Notes: a model not told the origin generated them from the letters alone. A DNA stretch of 49,059 nt from Sphingomonadaceae bacterium (GCA_025359445.1 JANYGB010000062.1:1-49059); one strand, 5' to 3'; counted from the stretch's first letter, positions 24,860 through 33,493 are shown. A program made the numbers and translations.

Positions 24860-26644
24860 ATGGCCGCCGCACCGATCCTTTCCTGGGAGAACCTTGGCCT
24901 GATCCAGGGCTCGGGCTGGCTGTTTCAAGGCCTTGACCTGTTCATCGGCCCGCGTGACCGGCTGGCGCTGATCGGGCGCAACGGCGCGGGCAAGACCACG
25001 CTGCTCAAGCTGATCGCGGGCGAGGTCGAGGCTGACAAAGGCCGCCGCTCGATCCAGCCGGGCACACGGATCGTGATGCTCGAACAGGACCCGTTCTTTA
25101 CCGGCTACGACACGCTGATGGACTTCGCGCTGCATGGCAAAGACCCGCCGCCCCGCCAAGAAGTCGAGGCGATCGCGGGGCAACTCGGGATCGATCTCAG
25201 CCGTTCGGCGGAAAGCGCCTCGGGCGGAGAACGCCGCCGCGCCGCGCTGGCCCGCGCCTTGGCCTCGGAGCCCGACCTGTTGCTGCTTGACGAGCCGACC
25301 AACCACCTCGATCTGGCCGCGATCGACTGGCTGGAAGACTGGCTCAAGCGTTACAAAGCCGCGTTCGTCGCGATCAGCCATGACCGGACTTTCCTCAAGC
25401 GGCTGACCAACGCGACGCTGTGGCTCGACCGCGGCGCGCTGCGGCGCAAGGAAATCGGGTTCGGCGGTTATGAACAATGGATGGAGGCGATCTACGCCGA
25501 AGAAGCACGCGCCGCCGACAAGCTCGATGCCAAATTGAAGCTTGAGGCGCACTGGCTCGAACGCGGCGTCACCGCCCGGCGCAAGCGCAACCAGGGCCGG
25601 CTGGCCAAGCTGTGGGAAATGCGCGCGCAACGCGCTGCGATGCTGAACCCGCAAGGCGCGGCCAAGATTGCGCTCGGCACCGACGACGTGAAGACCAAGG
25701 CGGTGATCGTCGCGGATAAGGTCACCAAAAAATTCGGCGAACGAACCATCATCAAGGACTTCGCCCTGCGGATCACCCGTGGTGACCGGATCGGGGTGGT
25801 CGGCGCGAACGGCGCGGGCAAGACCACACTGCTCAAGCTGCTGACCGGCGAGCTTGCACCCGACAGCGGCACCGTCACCCTCGCCAAGACGCTCGACGGC
25901 GTGGTGATCGACCAGCAGCGCAGCCTGATGAGCGCCAACAAGTCTGTGCGCGACGTGCTCGCCGAGGGCGGCGACTGGATCGACGTGCGCGGGGTGCGCA
26001 AGCACATCCAGGGCTACCTCAAGGACTTCCTGTTTGAGCCCGGACTGGTCGATGCCAAGGTCGGCACGCTCTCGGGCGGGGAGCGCTCGCGGCTGCTGCT
26101 GGCGCGCGAATTTGCGCGGTTGTCCAACCTGCTGGTGCTCGACGAGCCGACCAACGACCTCGATCTCGAAACGCTCGATCTGCTGCAGGAAGTGATCGCC
26201 GATTACGACGGCACCGTACTGATCGTCAGCCACGACCGCGATTTTCTCGACCGGACGGTGACGATCACGCTGGGCCTCGATGGCTCGGGCAAAGTCGATG
26301 TGGTCGCGGGCGGTTACGAGGATTGGGAAAAGCAGCGCCAGCAGCGTGCCGCTTCCTCAACCCCCGTTCGTGCAGAGCGAAGCCGGGACACCGACGCCCC
26401 GCCGCCGCCGCAAAAGGTCAAGCTGACTTACAAGGATCAGCGCGATTACGAACTGCTGCCCAGCCGGATCGACGAACTGCTCGACCAGATCGCGCGCGGT
26501 GAAGCGGCGCTGGCCGATCCTGCGCTGTACACCCGCGATCCGGCCAGGTTCGCCGCGCTGACCAAGGCGATCGAAGACGCGCGCACCGCAAAGGACGCGG
26601 CGGAGGAGCGCTGGCTTGAGCTGGCAGAGCTGGTCGAGGGGTAA
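24860..26644 (+). CDS. ABC-F family ATPase (Uup-like)
   Basis: This 594-residue cytoplasmic protein has two ABC domains and no membrane segments, the layout of ABC-F translation or ribosome-associated ATPases; it looks closest to Uup. The first domain has Walker A GRNGAGKTT, signature ASGGERRRAAL and Walker B LLLLDEPTNHLDL. The second has GANGAGKTT, LSGGERSRLLL and LLVLDEPTNDLDL. The linker between them and a C-terminal coiled coil (from about residue 530) are present. I chose the ATG at 24860, where the protein starts MAAAPILSWENL. A REP-like repeat (26364-26391) is read in frame in the segment before the coiled coil. Confidence 0.94.
   Translation: MAAAPILSWENLGLIQGSGWLFQGLDLFIGPRDRLALIGRNGAGKTTLLKLIAGEVEADKGRRSIQPGTRIVMLEQDPFFTGYDTLMDFALHGKDPPPRQEVEAIAGQLGIDLSRSAESASGGERRRAALARALASEPDLLLLDEPTNHLDLAAIDWLEDWLKRYKAAFVAISHDRTFLKRLTNATLWLDRGALRRKEIGFGGYEQWMEAIYAEEARAADKLDAKLKLEAHWLERGVTARRKRNQGRLAKLWEMRAQRAAMLNPQGAAKIALGTDDVKTKAVIVADKVTKKFGERTIIKDFALRITRGDRIGVVGANGAGKTTLLKLLTGELAPDSGTVTLAKTLDGVVIDQQRSLMSANKSVRDVLAEGGDWIDVRGVRKHIQGYLKDFLFEPGLVDAKVGTLSGGERSRLLLAREFARLSNLLVLDEPTNDLDLETLDLLQEVIADYDGTVLIVSHDRDFLDRTVTITLGLDGSGKVDVVAGGYEDWEKQRQQRAASSTPVRAERSRDTDAPPPPQKVKLTYKDQRDYELLPSRIDELLDQIARGEAALADPALYTRDPARFAALTKAIEDARTAKDAAEERWLELAELVEG
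26364..26391 (+). repeat. REP-like arm inside the ABC-F coding sequence
   Basis: CCGTTCGTGCAGAGCGAAGC resembles the left arm of the intergenic REP-like repeats (compare 2753-2776 and 8075-8096). It is translated in frame as PVRAERSRDT, in the flexible segment between the second ATPase domain and the coiled coil, where an insertion would be tolerated. Confidence 0.6.
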
Positions 26645-26656
26645 GAGGCCCCTCCG

Positions 26657-26675
26657 GCATTCGCTATGCGAATGC
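26657..26675. terminator. Hairpin between convergent ABC-F and DUF6456 genes
   Basis: GCATTCGC (26657-26664) and GCGAATGC (26668-26675) form a perfect 8-base stem with a TAT loop, 13 bases after the ABC-F stop. It lacks a T-run on either strand, so the terminator role is inferred from position. Confidence 0.4.
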
Positions 26676-26703
26676 GCGCGAAGCCGCAAAGATCACACGA
26701 AAG

Positions 26704-27192
26704 TCACACTAACCGGTAAAATCCCGCGACCCGGTCGAGCGCCAAGCGAAGCACCAGTTTGCCGCTGCGCACGGGCCAGGCCAGCGCGCGTTCGGCCAGC
26801 GGCAGGGTTTCGCCCGCGCAGACCACGCGCCACAGGATGTCCGACAGCCCAGGGCCAGCGGCGGTTACCGCGCCATCGAAGCGCATACGTGCCGAAAGCT
26901 GGCGTTCGCTGGCGCTGAGCGAGATGTCCCCGCCGCCGCCCTGCACCCGCACCGCGTCCCAGCGCATGGTCAGGCTCGGGGCGAGCTGGGCGCGCTCCCA
27001 ATCGCGGCGGAGCGCTTCGCCAGCGGCGAATTGCACATCGCTTAAATGTCCGCGCGAATGGAGGCAGGTGAGCGGACTTTCGGCCAGGTTGACGGTAATG
27101 CTCCGGCCGCCCTTGCGCGGCGGCGCAGATCTGGCGGGGCGGCGGACGGGGCCTTCGTCGGTCAGTTCGCATTCGATCAGATCGCGCTGCAT
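26704..27192 (-). CDS. DUF6456 protein, probable DNA-binding regulator
   Basis: The 162-residue product carries the alphaproteobacterial DUF6456 region: AESPLTCLHSRG, QFAAGEALRRDWERAQLAP, LTMRWDAVRV, a GGGGDISLSASER turn, GPGLSDILWRVVCAGE and a basic helix near the end (SGKLVLRLALDRVAGFY). Some relatives carry an added helix-turn-helix, so a regulatory role is suspected but not established. I chose the ATG at 27192 because AGGG lies about 7 bases upstream. The frame stays open further upstream, but that part crosses the divergent promoter and the next gene and is not credible. It is divergent from the XRE regulator at 27298. Confidence 0.82.
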   Translation of the reverse strand: MQRDLIECELTDEGPVRRPARSAPPRKGGRSITVNLAESPLTCLHSRGHLSDVQFAAGEALRRDWERAQLAPSLTMRWDAVRVQGGGGDISLSASERQLSARMRFDGAVTAAGPGLSDILWRVVCAGETLPLAERALAWPVRSGKLVLRLALDRVAGFYRLV

Positions 27193-27297
27193 CGGTTTCC
27201 CTTTGTTGTTCGATTCGGGGTTTGATTCGAACACCACTTGCCAAAAGCGGACGGTTGTAGGAAAGCGAGAAACCGATTTGGTTAAAGGATCCGCCCG

Positions 27298-27870
27298 ATG
27301 ATCAACCGCATCCGTGATATTCGCCGCCAAAAGGGCCTCACCCTTGTCGATGTGGCCGATCGTTGTGAACCTGCCACCACCGCGCAAACCATCGGACGAC
27401 TCGAGACGGGCATGCGGCAATTGTCCCTGACCTGGATCAACCGGATCGCCAAGGCGCTGGGGGTGGAACCTGAACTGCTTCTGCGCGGCAACGAGAGCGA
27501 GGTGCCCAGCTTCATCGCGCGGCTGACTGCGGACGGCGCGGAAGGCCTGTCCATGCCGCGCGAAGCGATCCTGCCCAGCGCACTGGGCGGCGAAGGCGTG
27601 CTGGTGGCGCTTGAGGTTGAAAGCAGCACCGGCGAATACCGCGCTGGCGATCAGGTCTGGCTGCGGCAATTGGGGCCAGAAGACTACCCCCGCCTGCTTA
27701 ACCGCGACGTGCTGGTGCCTCGCCCCGGTGGGCGCTTTGCCTTCGGGCGAATGATCGACCGCGATGCCGCGCGGGTCGCGGTTCTTCCACCTGGCGCAGG
27801 ATCGCGGCAAGTGGTGGTCGATAGTCCGGCATGGATCGCGGTTGCCGAAATGCTGGTGCGCACATTGTGA
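27298..27870 (+). CDS. XRE-family helix-turn-helix regulator
   Basis: This 190-residue transcription factor has an N-terminal HTH of the Cro/CI type (residues about 3-62: IRDIRRQKGLTLVDVADR, TIGRLETGMRQLSLTWINRIAKALGV). The second half, about 95-190, includes an AGDQVWL segment and a hydrophobic beta pattern like S24/LexA-type sensing domains, but no clear Ser-Lys dyad is seen, so it is probably a ligand or dimerisation module rather than a protease. It is divergent from the DUF6456 gene. Its stop overlaps the start of the glycosyltransferase gene by four bases, which suggests translational coupling. Confidence 0.82.
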   Translation: MINRIRDIRRQKGLTLVDVADRCEPATTAQTIGRLETGMRQLSLTWINRIAKALGVEPELLLRGNESEVPSFIARLTADGAEGLSMPREAILPSALGGEGVLVALEVESSTGEYRAGDQVWLRQLGPEDYPRLLNRDVLVPRPGGRFAFGRMIDRDAARVAVLPPGAGSRQVVVDSPAWIAVAEMLVRTL

Positions 27871-29060
27871 AGCGCCCGTCTGGAGACAAGTTGCGCGTCC
27901 TGTCGCTGTCAACGCTATACCCCCACGCAAACGCCCCCAACTTCGGGGTGTTTGTCGAACGGCAGATGCAGGCGGTGGTGGCACGCGGCGATGTCGACCT
28001 GGTGATTGTGTCGCCGCTTGGTCTGCCCCCCTTTCCGCTCTCGTTGCACCGGCGTTACCGGGCGCTGCGCTATCTTGACCAGATTGAGCAACGCGGCGGC
28101 GTCGGCATCTATCGCCCGCATTTTACCGTGCTGCCCGGCACCGGCGGACGGTTCAGCGCCCGGCTTGAAGCCGCAGCAGTCTTGCCACTGGCGCGCAAAA
28201 TGCATGCAATTGCGCCATTCGATCTGGTCGATGCGCAGTTCTTCTACCCAGATGGCCCGGCCGCGCTGCGCATCGCCCGCGCGCTCGGCCTGCCCTGTTC
28301 GATCAAAGCCCGCGGGGCCGATGTACACTATTGGGGCCATGCTCCCGCCACCGCCCAGCAAGTGCGCGATGCCGCGATTGGTGCGAACGGATTATTGTCG
28401 GTTTCCAGCGGCTTGGCCGATGATCTCGCCGCACTTGGAGCGCACCGCAGCAAAATCACCGTGCACCGCACTGGGCTCGACCGCGCAGTATTCCGCCCGC
28501 TCGACCGCGCCAAATGCCGCGCAAAACTGGGCCTGCCGCTCGGTGGGCCCGTCCTCGCTTGCGTCGGCGCGCTGATCGAACGCAAGGGTCAGCGGCTTGC
28601 GATCGAGGCCTTGGTGCAAGTGCCCGGTGCCATCCTGGTGCTTGCCGGAGCCGGTCCGGATGAAGCCGCCTTGCGCGCTTTGGCAACCAGTTTTGGCCTA
28701 TCGGACCGCGTCCGTTTCCTCGGCGCGGTGCCGCACGGCGACATGCCGGTGGTGCTCAGCGCGGCCGATCTGTTCGTGCTGCCCAGCGCCAGCGAAGGAC
28801 TCGCCAATGCCTGGGTTGAGGCGCTGGCCTGCGGCACGCCGGTTGTTACGACCCCCATCCCCGGCGCGCAGGAATTGCTGACCGACCCCGCCTATGGCCA
28901 AATGGTCGCGCGCGATGCGGCGGCGATTGCTGGCGCGGTCAACGAAATGCTCGCCGCGCCGCCGCTGCGCGATGCAGTGCTGGCGGGCGCAGCCGGATTC
29001 AGTTGGGAAGCCAATGCCGCCGGGCTGGTCGCCCATTGGCGCGGCCTTTTGACTGGCTAA
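27867..29060 (+). CDS. Glycosyltransferase family 4
   Basis: This 397-residue GT-B fold enzyme probably transfers a sugar from a nucleotide sugar to a glycan or lipid acceptor. The N-terminal half opens with RVLSLSTLYPHANAPNFGVF and contains a KARGADVHYWG segment. The C-terminal donor domain has GALIERKGQRLAIEAL, LVLAGAGPDEAALR, the VRFLGAVPHGDMPVVLSAAD stretch and the E-x7-E-like PSASEGLANAWVEALACGTP motif. The GTG start at 27867 overlaps the stop of the XRE gene (GTGA). Sugar and acceptor are unknown. It is convergent with secF, with a hairpin between them. Confidence 0.9.
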   Translation: MKRPSGDKLRVLSLSTLYPHANAPNFGVFVERQMQAVVARGDVDLVIVSPLGLPPFPLSLHRRYRALRYLDQIEQRGGVGIYRPHFTVLPGTGGRFSARLEAAAVLPLARKMHAIAPFDLVDAQFFYPDGPAALRIARALGLPCSIKARGADVHYWGHAPATAQQVRDAAIGANGLLSVSSGLADDLAALGAHRSKITVHRTGLDRAVFRPLDRAKCRAKLGLPLGGPVLACVGALIERKGQRLAIEALVQVPGAILVLAGAGPDEAALRALATSFGLSDRVRFLGAVPHGDMPVVLSAADLFVLPSASEGLANAWVEALACGTPVVTTPIPGAQELLTDPAYGQMVARDAAAIAGAVNEMLAAPPLRDAVLAGAAGFSWEANAAGLVAHWRGLLTG

Positions 29061-29092
29061 GGCCCTCTCCATTTTCACGAAGTGCGAATGAG

Positions 29093-29121
29093 AAGGTGTC
29101 AGTGCGAAGCACTGACGCCTT
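29093..29121. terminator. Hairpin between convergent glycosyltransferase and secF genes
   Basis: AAGGTGTCAGTGC (29093-29105) and GCACTGACGCCTT (29109-29121) form a 13-base stem (one G-T pair) around a GAA triloop. It touches the secF stop codon. It probably ends transcription from one or both sides; neither side has a long T-run. Confidence 0.55.
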
Positions 29122-30107
29122 CAGGTCGCTGAACTGCGCTCGCGGGTGAGGCGTTCCTGCCGCTCGTGTTCGGTCTCGGTGGGCACAAAGCTGTTCGAGG
29201 TGACCTTGAGCCACAGCAGCATCGGCGCCGCCGCATAGATCGAACTGTAAGTCGCCACCACAATCCCCAGGATCATCGCGGCGGAGAAAGCAAAGATCAC
29301 CTTGGGCCCCAGGAACAGCAGCGCGCATAGCGCCATCAGGATCGTGACCGAAGTCATCACCGTGCGGTGCAGCGTTTCGTTGATCGACAAATCGAGCAGC
29401 TGCTCGGTCGGCATTCGGCGGTATTTCTTCAGGTTCTCGCGTATTCGGTCATAGACCACGATGGTATCGTTGAGCGAATAGCCAATCACGGTCAGAATTG
29501 CGGCCACCGCCGTCAGATCGAACTCCATTTGAGTCAGTGCGAACAGGCCGATGGTCAGGATCACATCGTGGATCAAACTGATCAGCGTGCCCACACCAAA
29601 CTGCCATTCAAAGCGGATCCAGATGTAAATCGAGATGGCTATTGCAGCAAAGCCGAGCGATTTGAACGCGGTCCAGCCCAGTTCCTTGGAAACCTTGCCG
29701 GACACCGAATCCACCCCGTCGATCCGGGCATCCGCATGGTCGGTCTTGACCACGGATGAAATCCGTTTCGACATGGCGTCGGCCAGGCCCGCGTTGGTTT
29801 CCGAACCTTCGGGCAAGCGGAGCCGGATCGAAACTGCGTTGGGCGCGCCGAAGGTCTGGATGATTGGCTCGCCGTAGCCCAGCTTCTCGATCTCGCTGCG
29901 CAGCGCGCCGACCGGGGCATCCTGGCTTTGCGTAAACGTCACCCGGATCATCTGGCCACCGACAAAATCGACGCCCTGGTTAAGGCCCTGCGTGAACAGC
30001 AGCACCAGGCTGCCGATCATCAGCACTATGCTCAGGATCGTGGTCGGCCACTGCCACTTGAGGAAGTGGATGTTGGTGTTGTCGGGGATAAGTTTGAGCA
30101 GACGCAT
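29121..30107 (-). CDS. secF: Protein translocase subunit SecF
   Basis: SecF, with SecD and YajC, uses the proton motive force to finish protein export on the periplasmic side of SecYEG. The 328-residue product has an N-terminal membrane segment, the periplasmic P4 domain starting GVDFVGGQMIRV, and five further membrane segments with the family motifs IRFEWQFGVG and IGYSLNDTIVVYDRIRENL. I chose the ATG at 30107 because the protein then starts MRLLKLIPDNTNIHFL as usual. It lies 13 bases after the secD stop and is the last gene of a yajC-secD-secF run. Confidence 0.97.
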   Translation of the reverse strand: MRLLKLIPDNTNIHFLKWQWPTTILSIVLMIGSLVLLFTQGLNQGVDFVGGQMIRVTFTQSQDAPVGALRSEIEKLGYGEPIIQTFGAPNAVSIRLRLPEGSETNAGLADAMSKRISSVVKTDHADARIDGVDSVSGKVSKELGWTAFKSLGFAAIAISIYIWIRFEWQFGVGTLISLIHDVILTIGLFALTQMEFDLTAVAAILTVIGYSLNDTIVVYDRIRENLKKYRRMPTEQLLDLSINETLHRTVMTSVTILMALCALLFLGPKVIFAFSAAMILGIVVATYSSIYAAAPMLLWLKVTSNSFVPTETEHERQERLTRERSSAT

Positions 30108-30120
30108 CGGTCCGGATCCT

Positions 30121-31722
30121 TCAGATGTGGAGTTCAGCCGGCCGCGCCCGGCGCAGCCACAACGCAACCCACATGCGGGTAAGATAGACGGCGGTGAAGA
30201 CCGAGGTGGCGATGCCGATGATCAATACCACGGCAAAGCCCTTGATCGGTCCTGAACCAAAAATGCCCATCAGCGCCGCAGCGATAAAGTGGGTAATGTT
30301 GGCATCGAAAATCGTCCGGCTGGCTTCGGTGTAGCCGACTTCTACCGCCTGGACGACGCGCCTGCCGCGCTGTCGTTCCTCACGGATACGCTCGTTGATC
30401 AGCACGTTGGCATCCACCGCAGCACCGATGGTCAGCACAAACCCGGCGATCCCCGGCAGAGTCAGTGTGCCGCCGATCATCGCCATCACGCCAAGGATCA
30501 TCAGTACGTTGATGACGAGCGCGATGTTGGCATAGATGCCGAACCGGCCATAAGTCAGCGCGATCAAAACCATGATTGCCCCGGTCCCGACCAGCATCGC
30601 GATGATGCCCTTGTGGATCGAATCCTTGCCAAGATCAGGCCCAACGGTGCGCTCTTCGATTACCTTGAGATCGACCGGCAGCGCGCCCGAGGCCAGGTTG
30701 ATCGCCAATGCCTGCGCGCTGGCTGGCGAGAAACTGCCCGAGATGCGCGCCTGCCCGCCCAAAATCGGCTCGTTGATGCTCGGCGCGGAAATCACTTTGC
30801 CATCAAGAATGATTGCGAACGGTTTGCCGACGTTTTCCGAGGTCAGCTTGGCGAACTTTGTCCCGCCCTGCTGGTTGAACGAAATTTCGACGATCGGCTC
30901 GTTGCTTTTCTGGTCATTGCTGGCCTTCGCCTCGGTCAACTGATCGCCGCTGATCCCGCCGAGGCGGAACACTGCTAACGGGACCAGCCCATCCTTTACG
31001 GGATTGGCATAAGGCACCAGCTGGGTGCCCGGCTGGGCGATCCCCTGTGTGCGGTCGTTAGCCGTTGCAGTGCTATCGACCAGTTTGAATTCGAGCTTGG
31101 CGGTTTGACCGAGCTGGTCTTTCAGCGCCTTCGGATCATTCAGCCCCGGCACCTGAACCACAATGCGGTTCGCGCCTTCACGGATGATGGTCGGCTCGCG
31201 CGTGCCCAGGCTGTCAATGCGTTTGCGCACAACCTCAACCGCGGCACCCATCGCTTGATCGGCCGATTGCTTGAGGCCCGCTTCCGTCGGGGTCAAAACG
31301 ATCAAGCCGTCGTTGATCGCCAGGTCCCAGTCGCGCTGGCCGGTGGTGCCCGCACCGCTGGTCAGGGTCTGCAATTCCTCGCGCGCGGCGTCGGCCTTGC
31401 TCGGATCGTTGAGCATGAACGACACTTTGCCGTCCTTGGTCGATATATCGCCGATCCCGATCTTCGGGTCGGCCTTGTTCATGCGCGCCTGCACGCTCTC
31501 TTCCATCTGCCCCAGCCGCAGCTGCCGGATCTGGTTGGAATCGGCTTCAAGCAGCAAGTGGCTGCCGCCAGCCAGATCGAGCCCGAGATTGATCATTGGG
31601 GCCGGAAGTGCGGAAGGCCAGGCTAGACCGGTTGCAGCAAAGACCGTCGGCAAAGTAGCAAACGCGCAAGCCGCAGTTACAAACCACAGCAATATCTGCT
31701 TCCAGCGGGGAAAATCGAGCAT
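30121..31722 (-). CDS. secD: Protein translocase subunit SecD
   Basis: The 533-residue membrane protein has an N-terminal helix (LDFPRWKQILLWFV), the GLDLAGGSHLLLEAD motif, a large periplasmic P1 region and six membrane segments in the C-terminal half, including a VLTIGAAVDANVLINERIREE motif with the functional aspartate. It works with SecF as an RND-type, proton-driven helper of SecYEG. YajC lies 33 bases upstream, and secF follows 13 bases downstream. Length is normal for alphaproteobacteria, which have the short form. Confidence 0.97.
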   Translation of the reverse strand: MLDFPRWKQILLWFVTAACAFATLPTVFAATGLAWPSALPAPMINLGLDLAGGSHLLLEADSNQIRQLRLGQMEESVQARMNKADPKIGIGDISTKDGKVSFMLNDPSKADAAREELQTLTSGAGTTGQRDWDLAINDGLIVLTPTEAGLKQSADQAMGAAVEVVRKRIDSLGTREPTIIREGANRIVVQVPGLNDPKALKDQLGQTAKLEFKLVDSTATANDRTQGIAQPGTQLVPYANPVKDGLVPLAVFRLGGISGDQLTEAKASNDQKSNEPIVEISFNQQGGTKFAKLTSENVGKPFAIILDGKVISAPSINEPILGGQARISGSFSPASAQALAINLASGALPVDLKVIEERTVGPDLGKDSIHKGIIAMLVGTGAIMVLIALTYGRFGIYANIALVINVLMILGVMAMIGGTLTLPGIAGFVLTIGAAVDANVLINERIREERQRGRRVVQAVEVGYTEASRTIFDANITHFIAAALMGIFGSGPIKGFAVVLIIGIATSVFTAVYLTRMWVALWLRRARPAELHI

Positions 31723-31755
31723 CTAAAAACTTTCGCTTGGCGGCTGGATGCCAGA

Positions 31756-32094
31756 TCAGTCGTTGGCGGGCTTGGCGCCGGTGGGCGGCACGATATCAGA
31801 GATGGTCGATTTAAGCGTCTTGACCCGGACATTCGGAGCCAGCTCGACTTCGGCATAAACCTCGTCAACCTTGGTCACCTTGCCCAGGAAACCACCTGCG
31901 GTAAGGACCTGATCGCCCTTCTTTATGCTGCCGATCTTGTCCTGCAGTTCGCGCTGACGCTTCATTTGCGGGCGGATCATCAAGAACCACATCACCGCAA
32001 AAATTGCGACGAACGGCAAGTAAGTCAGCCATACCGGAGGGGCCTGGCCCGCACCGGCTGCGGCGGAAAGAACGGAGAGAATTGCGCTGTTCAT
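31756..32094 (-). CDS. yajC: Sec translocon accessory subunit YajC
   Basis: This 112-residue protein has a single membrane segment (YLPFVAIFAVMWFLMI) followed by the family's RPQMKRQRE and KGDQVLTAGGFLGKV motifs. It associates with SecDF. I chose the ATG at 32094, giving a normal length; an upstream frame extension of 29 codons is not similar to the family. It is the first gene of the yajC-secD-secF operon. Confidence 0.95.
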   Translation of the reverse strand: MNSAILSVLSAAAGAGQAPPVWLTYLPFVAIFAVMWFLMIRPQMKRQRELQDKIGSIKKGDQVLTAGGFLGKVTKVDEVYAEVELAPNVRVKTLKSTISDIVPPTGAKPAND

Positions 32095-32275
32095 GGCTTG
32101 CTGTCTGCACCTGTTATATCGCGCGCCAGCGATCAGCGGGCGGAATTGCGCGCGACTAGCAGCAATGTACCGGCGTTGCAACGCGCCGCCCCCGGATGCC
32201 GACCTATCACGCGGGCATCATTTGGCGTGTCATCGCAGCGGTTCAAGTGGTCACCTCAAGATCGCGCCGACCCGC

Positions 32276-32304
32276 TTGCCACAGCGCCCGGCCCTGCCTA
32301 TAGG
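32276..32304 (+). promoter_or_regulatory. Promoter of tRNA-Pro(GGG)
   Basis: TTGCCA (32276-32281), exactly 17 bases, and TATAGG (32299-32304) form a good sigma-70-type promoter 45 bases upstream of the tRNA. Its form matches the SRP RNA promoter at 14082-14110. Confidence 0.55.
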
Positions 32305-32348
32305 CGCGGTCCCTGCCCGGTCGGCGTTGTGCCGACGGGCGGACCGGT

Positions 32349-32425
32349 CGGGACGTAGCGCAGCCTGGTAGCGCATCACACTGGGGGTGTGGGGGTCGGA
32401 GGTTCGAATCCTCTCGTCCCGACCA
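32349..32425 (+). tRNA. tRNA-Pro (anticodon GGG)
   Basis: The 77-base sequence folds as a standard tRNA: acceptor CGGGACG with CGTCCCG, an anticodon loop CTGGGGG giving anticodon GGG, a GTTCGAATC T-loop, and an encoded CCA end. It reads proline CCC codons (and CCU by wobble). A T-run follows, fit for termination. Confidence 0.95.
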
Positions 32426-32527
32426 TTTTTTCTTTCGCCGACGACATTTTGCCGCGCGGCAAAGTATTTTCCTACACGAACCGTTTTGGTTATCTGTGCG
32501 CCTTCGTTCAAACCGAAGAGTAAACCA

Positions 32528-32941
32528 ATGGCACTTCTCGATGCCCTGATCGGGCCAGTCATCTCGATTATCGACAAAGTCATCCCCGATAAAGCCCAGC
32601 GTGACAAAGCGAAGCTGGAACTGCTGCAGCTCCAAGGCACGCAGGAGCTGGCGGAGATCAACTCACGATTATCGGCGATCGTCGCCGAAGCCAATTCTCG
32701 CGATCCGTGGACGAGCCGGGCGCGGCCGAGCTTTCTCTATGTCATGTACATCCTGCTGCTCACTGCACTGCCGATGGGGGTGCTGGCGATGTTCAGTCCG
32801 GGCCGCGCCTTGGCGATCGCGGCGGGGATGAACGCCTATTTGTCGGGCCTGCCCGAGCCACTGTACGCGCTGTTCGGCACGGGCTACCTTGGGTACACTG
32901 CTGCGCGGCAGTGGGGCAAGATCGCCGGATCGGACAGCTGA
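32528..32941 (+). CDS. Holin of the GTA three-helix type
   Basis: This 137-residue protein matches the GTA_holin_3TM family: an amphipathic N-terminal region (LLDALIGPVISIIDKVIPDK), a charged helix (AQRDKAKLELLQL) that runs to a conserved RDPWTSRARPSFLYVMY segment, and hydrophobic helices to the end. Such holins form membrane holes for lysis in gene transfer agents and related phages. No phage or GTA structural genes lie nearby, so it is an orphan, just downstream of tRNA-Pro(GGG). It could be a phage remnant or a genuine partner of a GTA cluster elsewhere. The ATG at 32528 has a weak ribosome binding site. Confidence 0.8.
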   Translation: MALLDALIGPVISIIDKVIPDKAQRDKAKLELLQLQGTQELAEINSRLSAIVAEANSRDPWTSRARPSFLYVMYILLLTALPMGVLAMFSPGRALAIAAGMNAYLSGLPEPLYALFGTGYLGYTAARQWGKIAGSDS

Positions 32942-33066
32942 GCCGCGCTTGAGTAGGACATCGACAGCTTAACAAAATGCCGCTCGTGGTTAGTTTCGGG
33001 TAATCTTTTGCCCTTATAGCTTGCTGCAGCGGCATCCACCTTTCCCGGTGCCCGGGGAGTATTCGC

Positions 33067-33375
33067 GTGACCATAGCGAGGCAATTCGTACGCACGAGCT
33101 GCACGAAGGCGGGGGCGGCGCTGCTGGCTTCGGCTTTGCTGCTCGGCGGCTGCGGCCGTGATGCGAACCTTGCCGAAAAGGTGGCGGCTGCCGATGCGGC
33201 AGCGCTGCGGGCCGAACAGGCGGCAAAGCGCGCAGAGCACTCCGCTGCGCAAGCCGCACGCGCGCAGCCTCCCGCCGTCGCTGCGGCCGAGCCTGACCCG
33301 AACGCAGATCAGCCTGATCCGGCCAACGCCAACGACGCTGCTCCGCCAAGTCCTGCGCCAACCACCGAAGGCTGA
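33067..33375 (+). CDS. Small lipoprotein of unknown function
   Basis: The 102-residue product starts at a GTG with GGGGAG 8 bases upstream. A lipoprotein signal peptide ends in the lipobox LLGGC, with the lipidated cysteine at residue 29. The next 40 residues form an alanine-rich helix with an A-x-x-A-A-x pattern (EKVAAADAAALRAEQAAKRA), like a short coiled coil. The tail is rich in proline, alanine, aspartate and asparagine and probably disordered. I do not recognise a family. It may tether the membrane to the periplasm, but that is a guess. Confidence 0.75.
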   Translation: MTIARQFVRTSCTKAGAALLASALLLGGCGRDANLAEKVAAADAAALRAEQAAKRAEHSAAQAARAQPPAVAAAEPDPNADQPDPANANDAAPPSPAPTTEG

Positions 33376-33493
33376 TCCGCGCCGCATGCCGCTGGCAATG
33401 CCGCCGCTGTTAAAGCCGCCGCAGCTAAAGCCTTGAACGCCGGCCATGCGGGGTTATGGACAAACAGGTCCCGCAACAATCGGAGGTAGCCGC

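Noticed and set aside
24833..26233. Open frame of 466 codons on the minus strand opposite the ABC-F gene
   Set aside because: It mirrors the ABC-F coding sequence and has no family similarity; the ABC-F motifs on the other strand are decisive.
27193..27984. Upstream extension of the DUF6456 frame
   Set aside because: The frame is open but crosses the divergent promoter and the XRE gene. The conserved protein begins at 27192 with a ribosome binding site.
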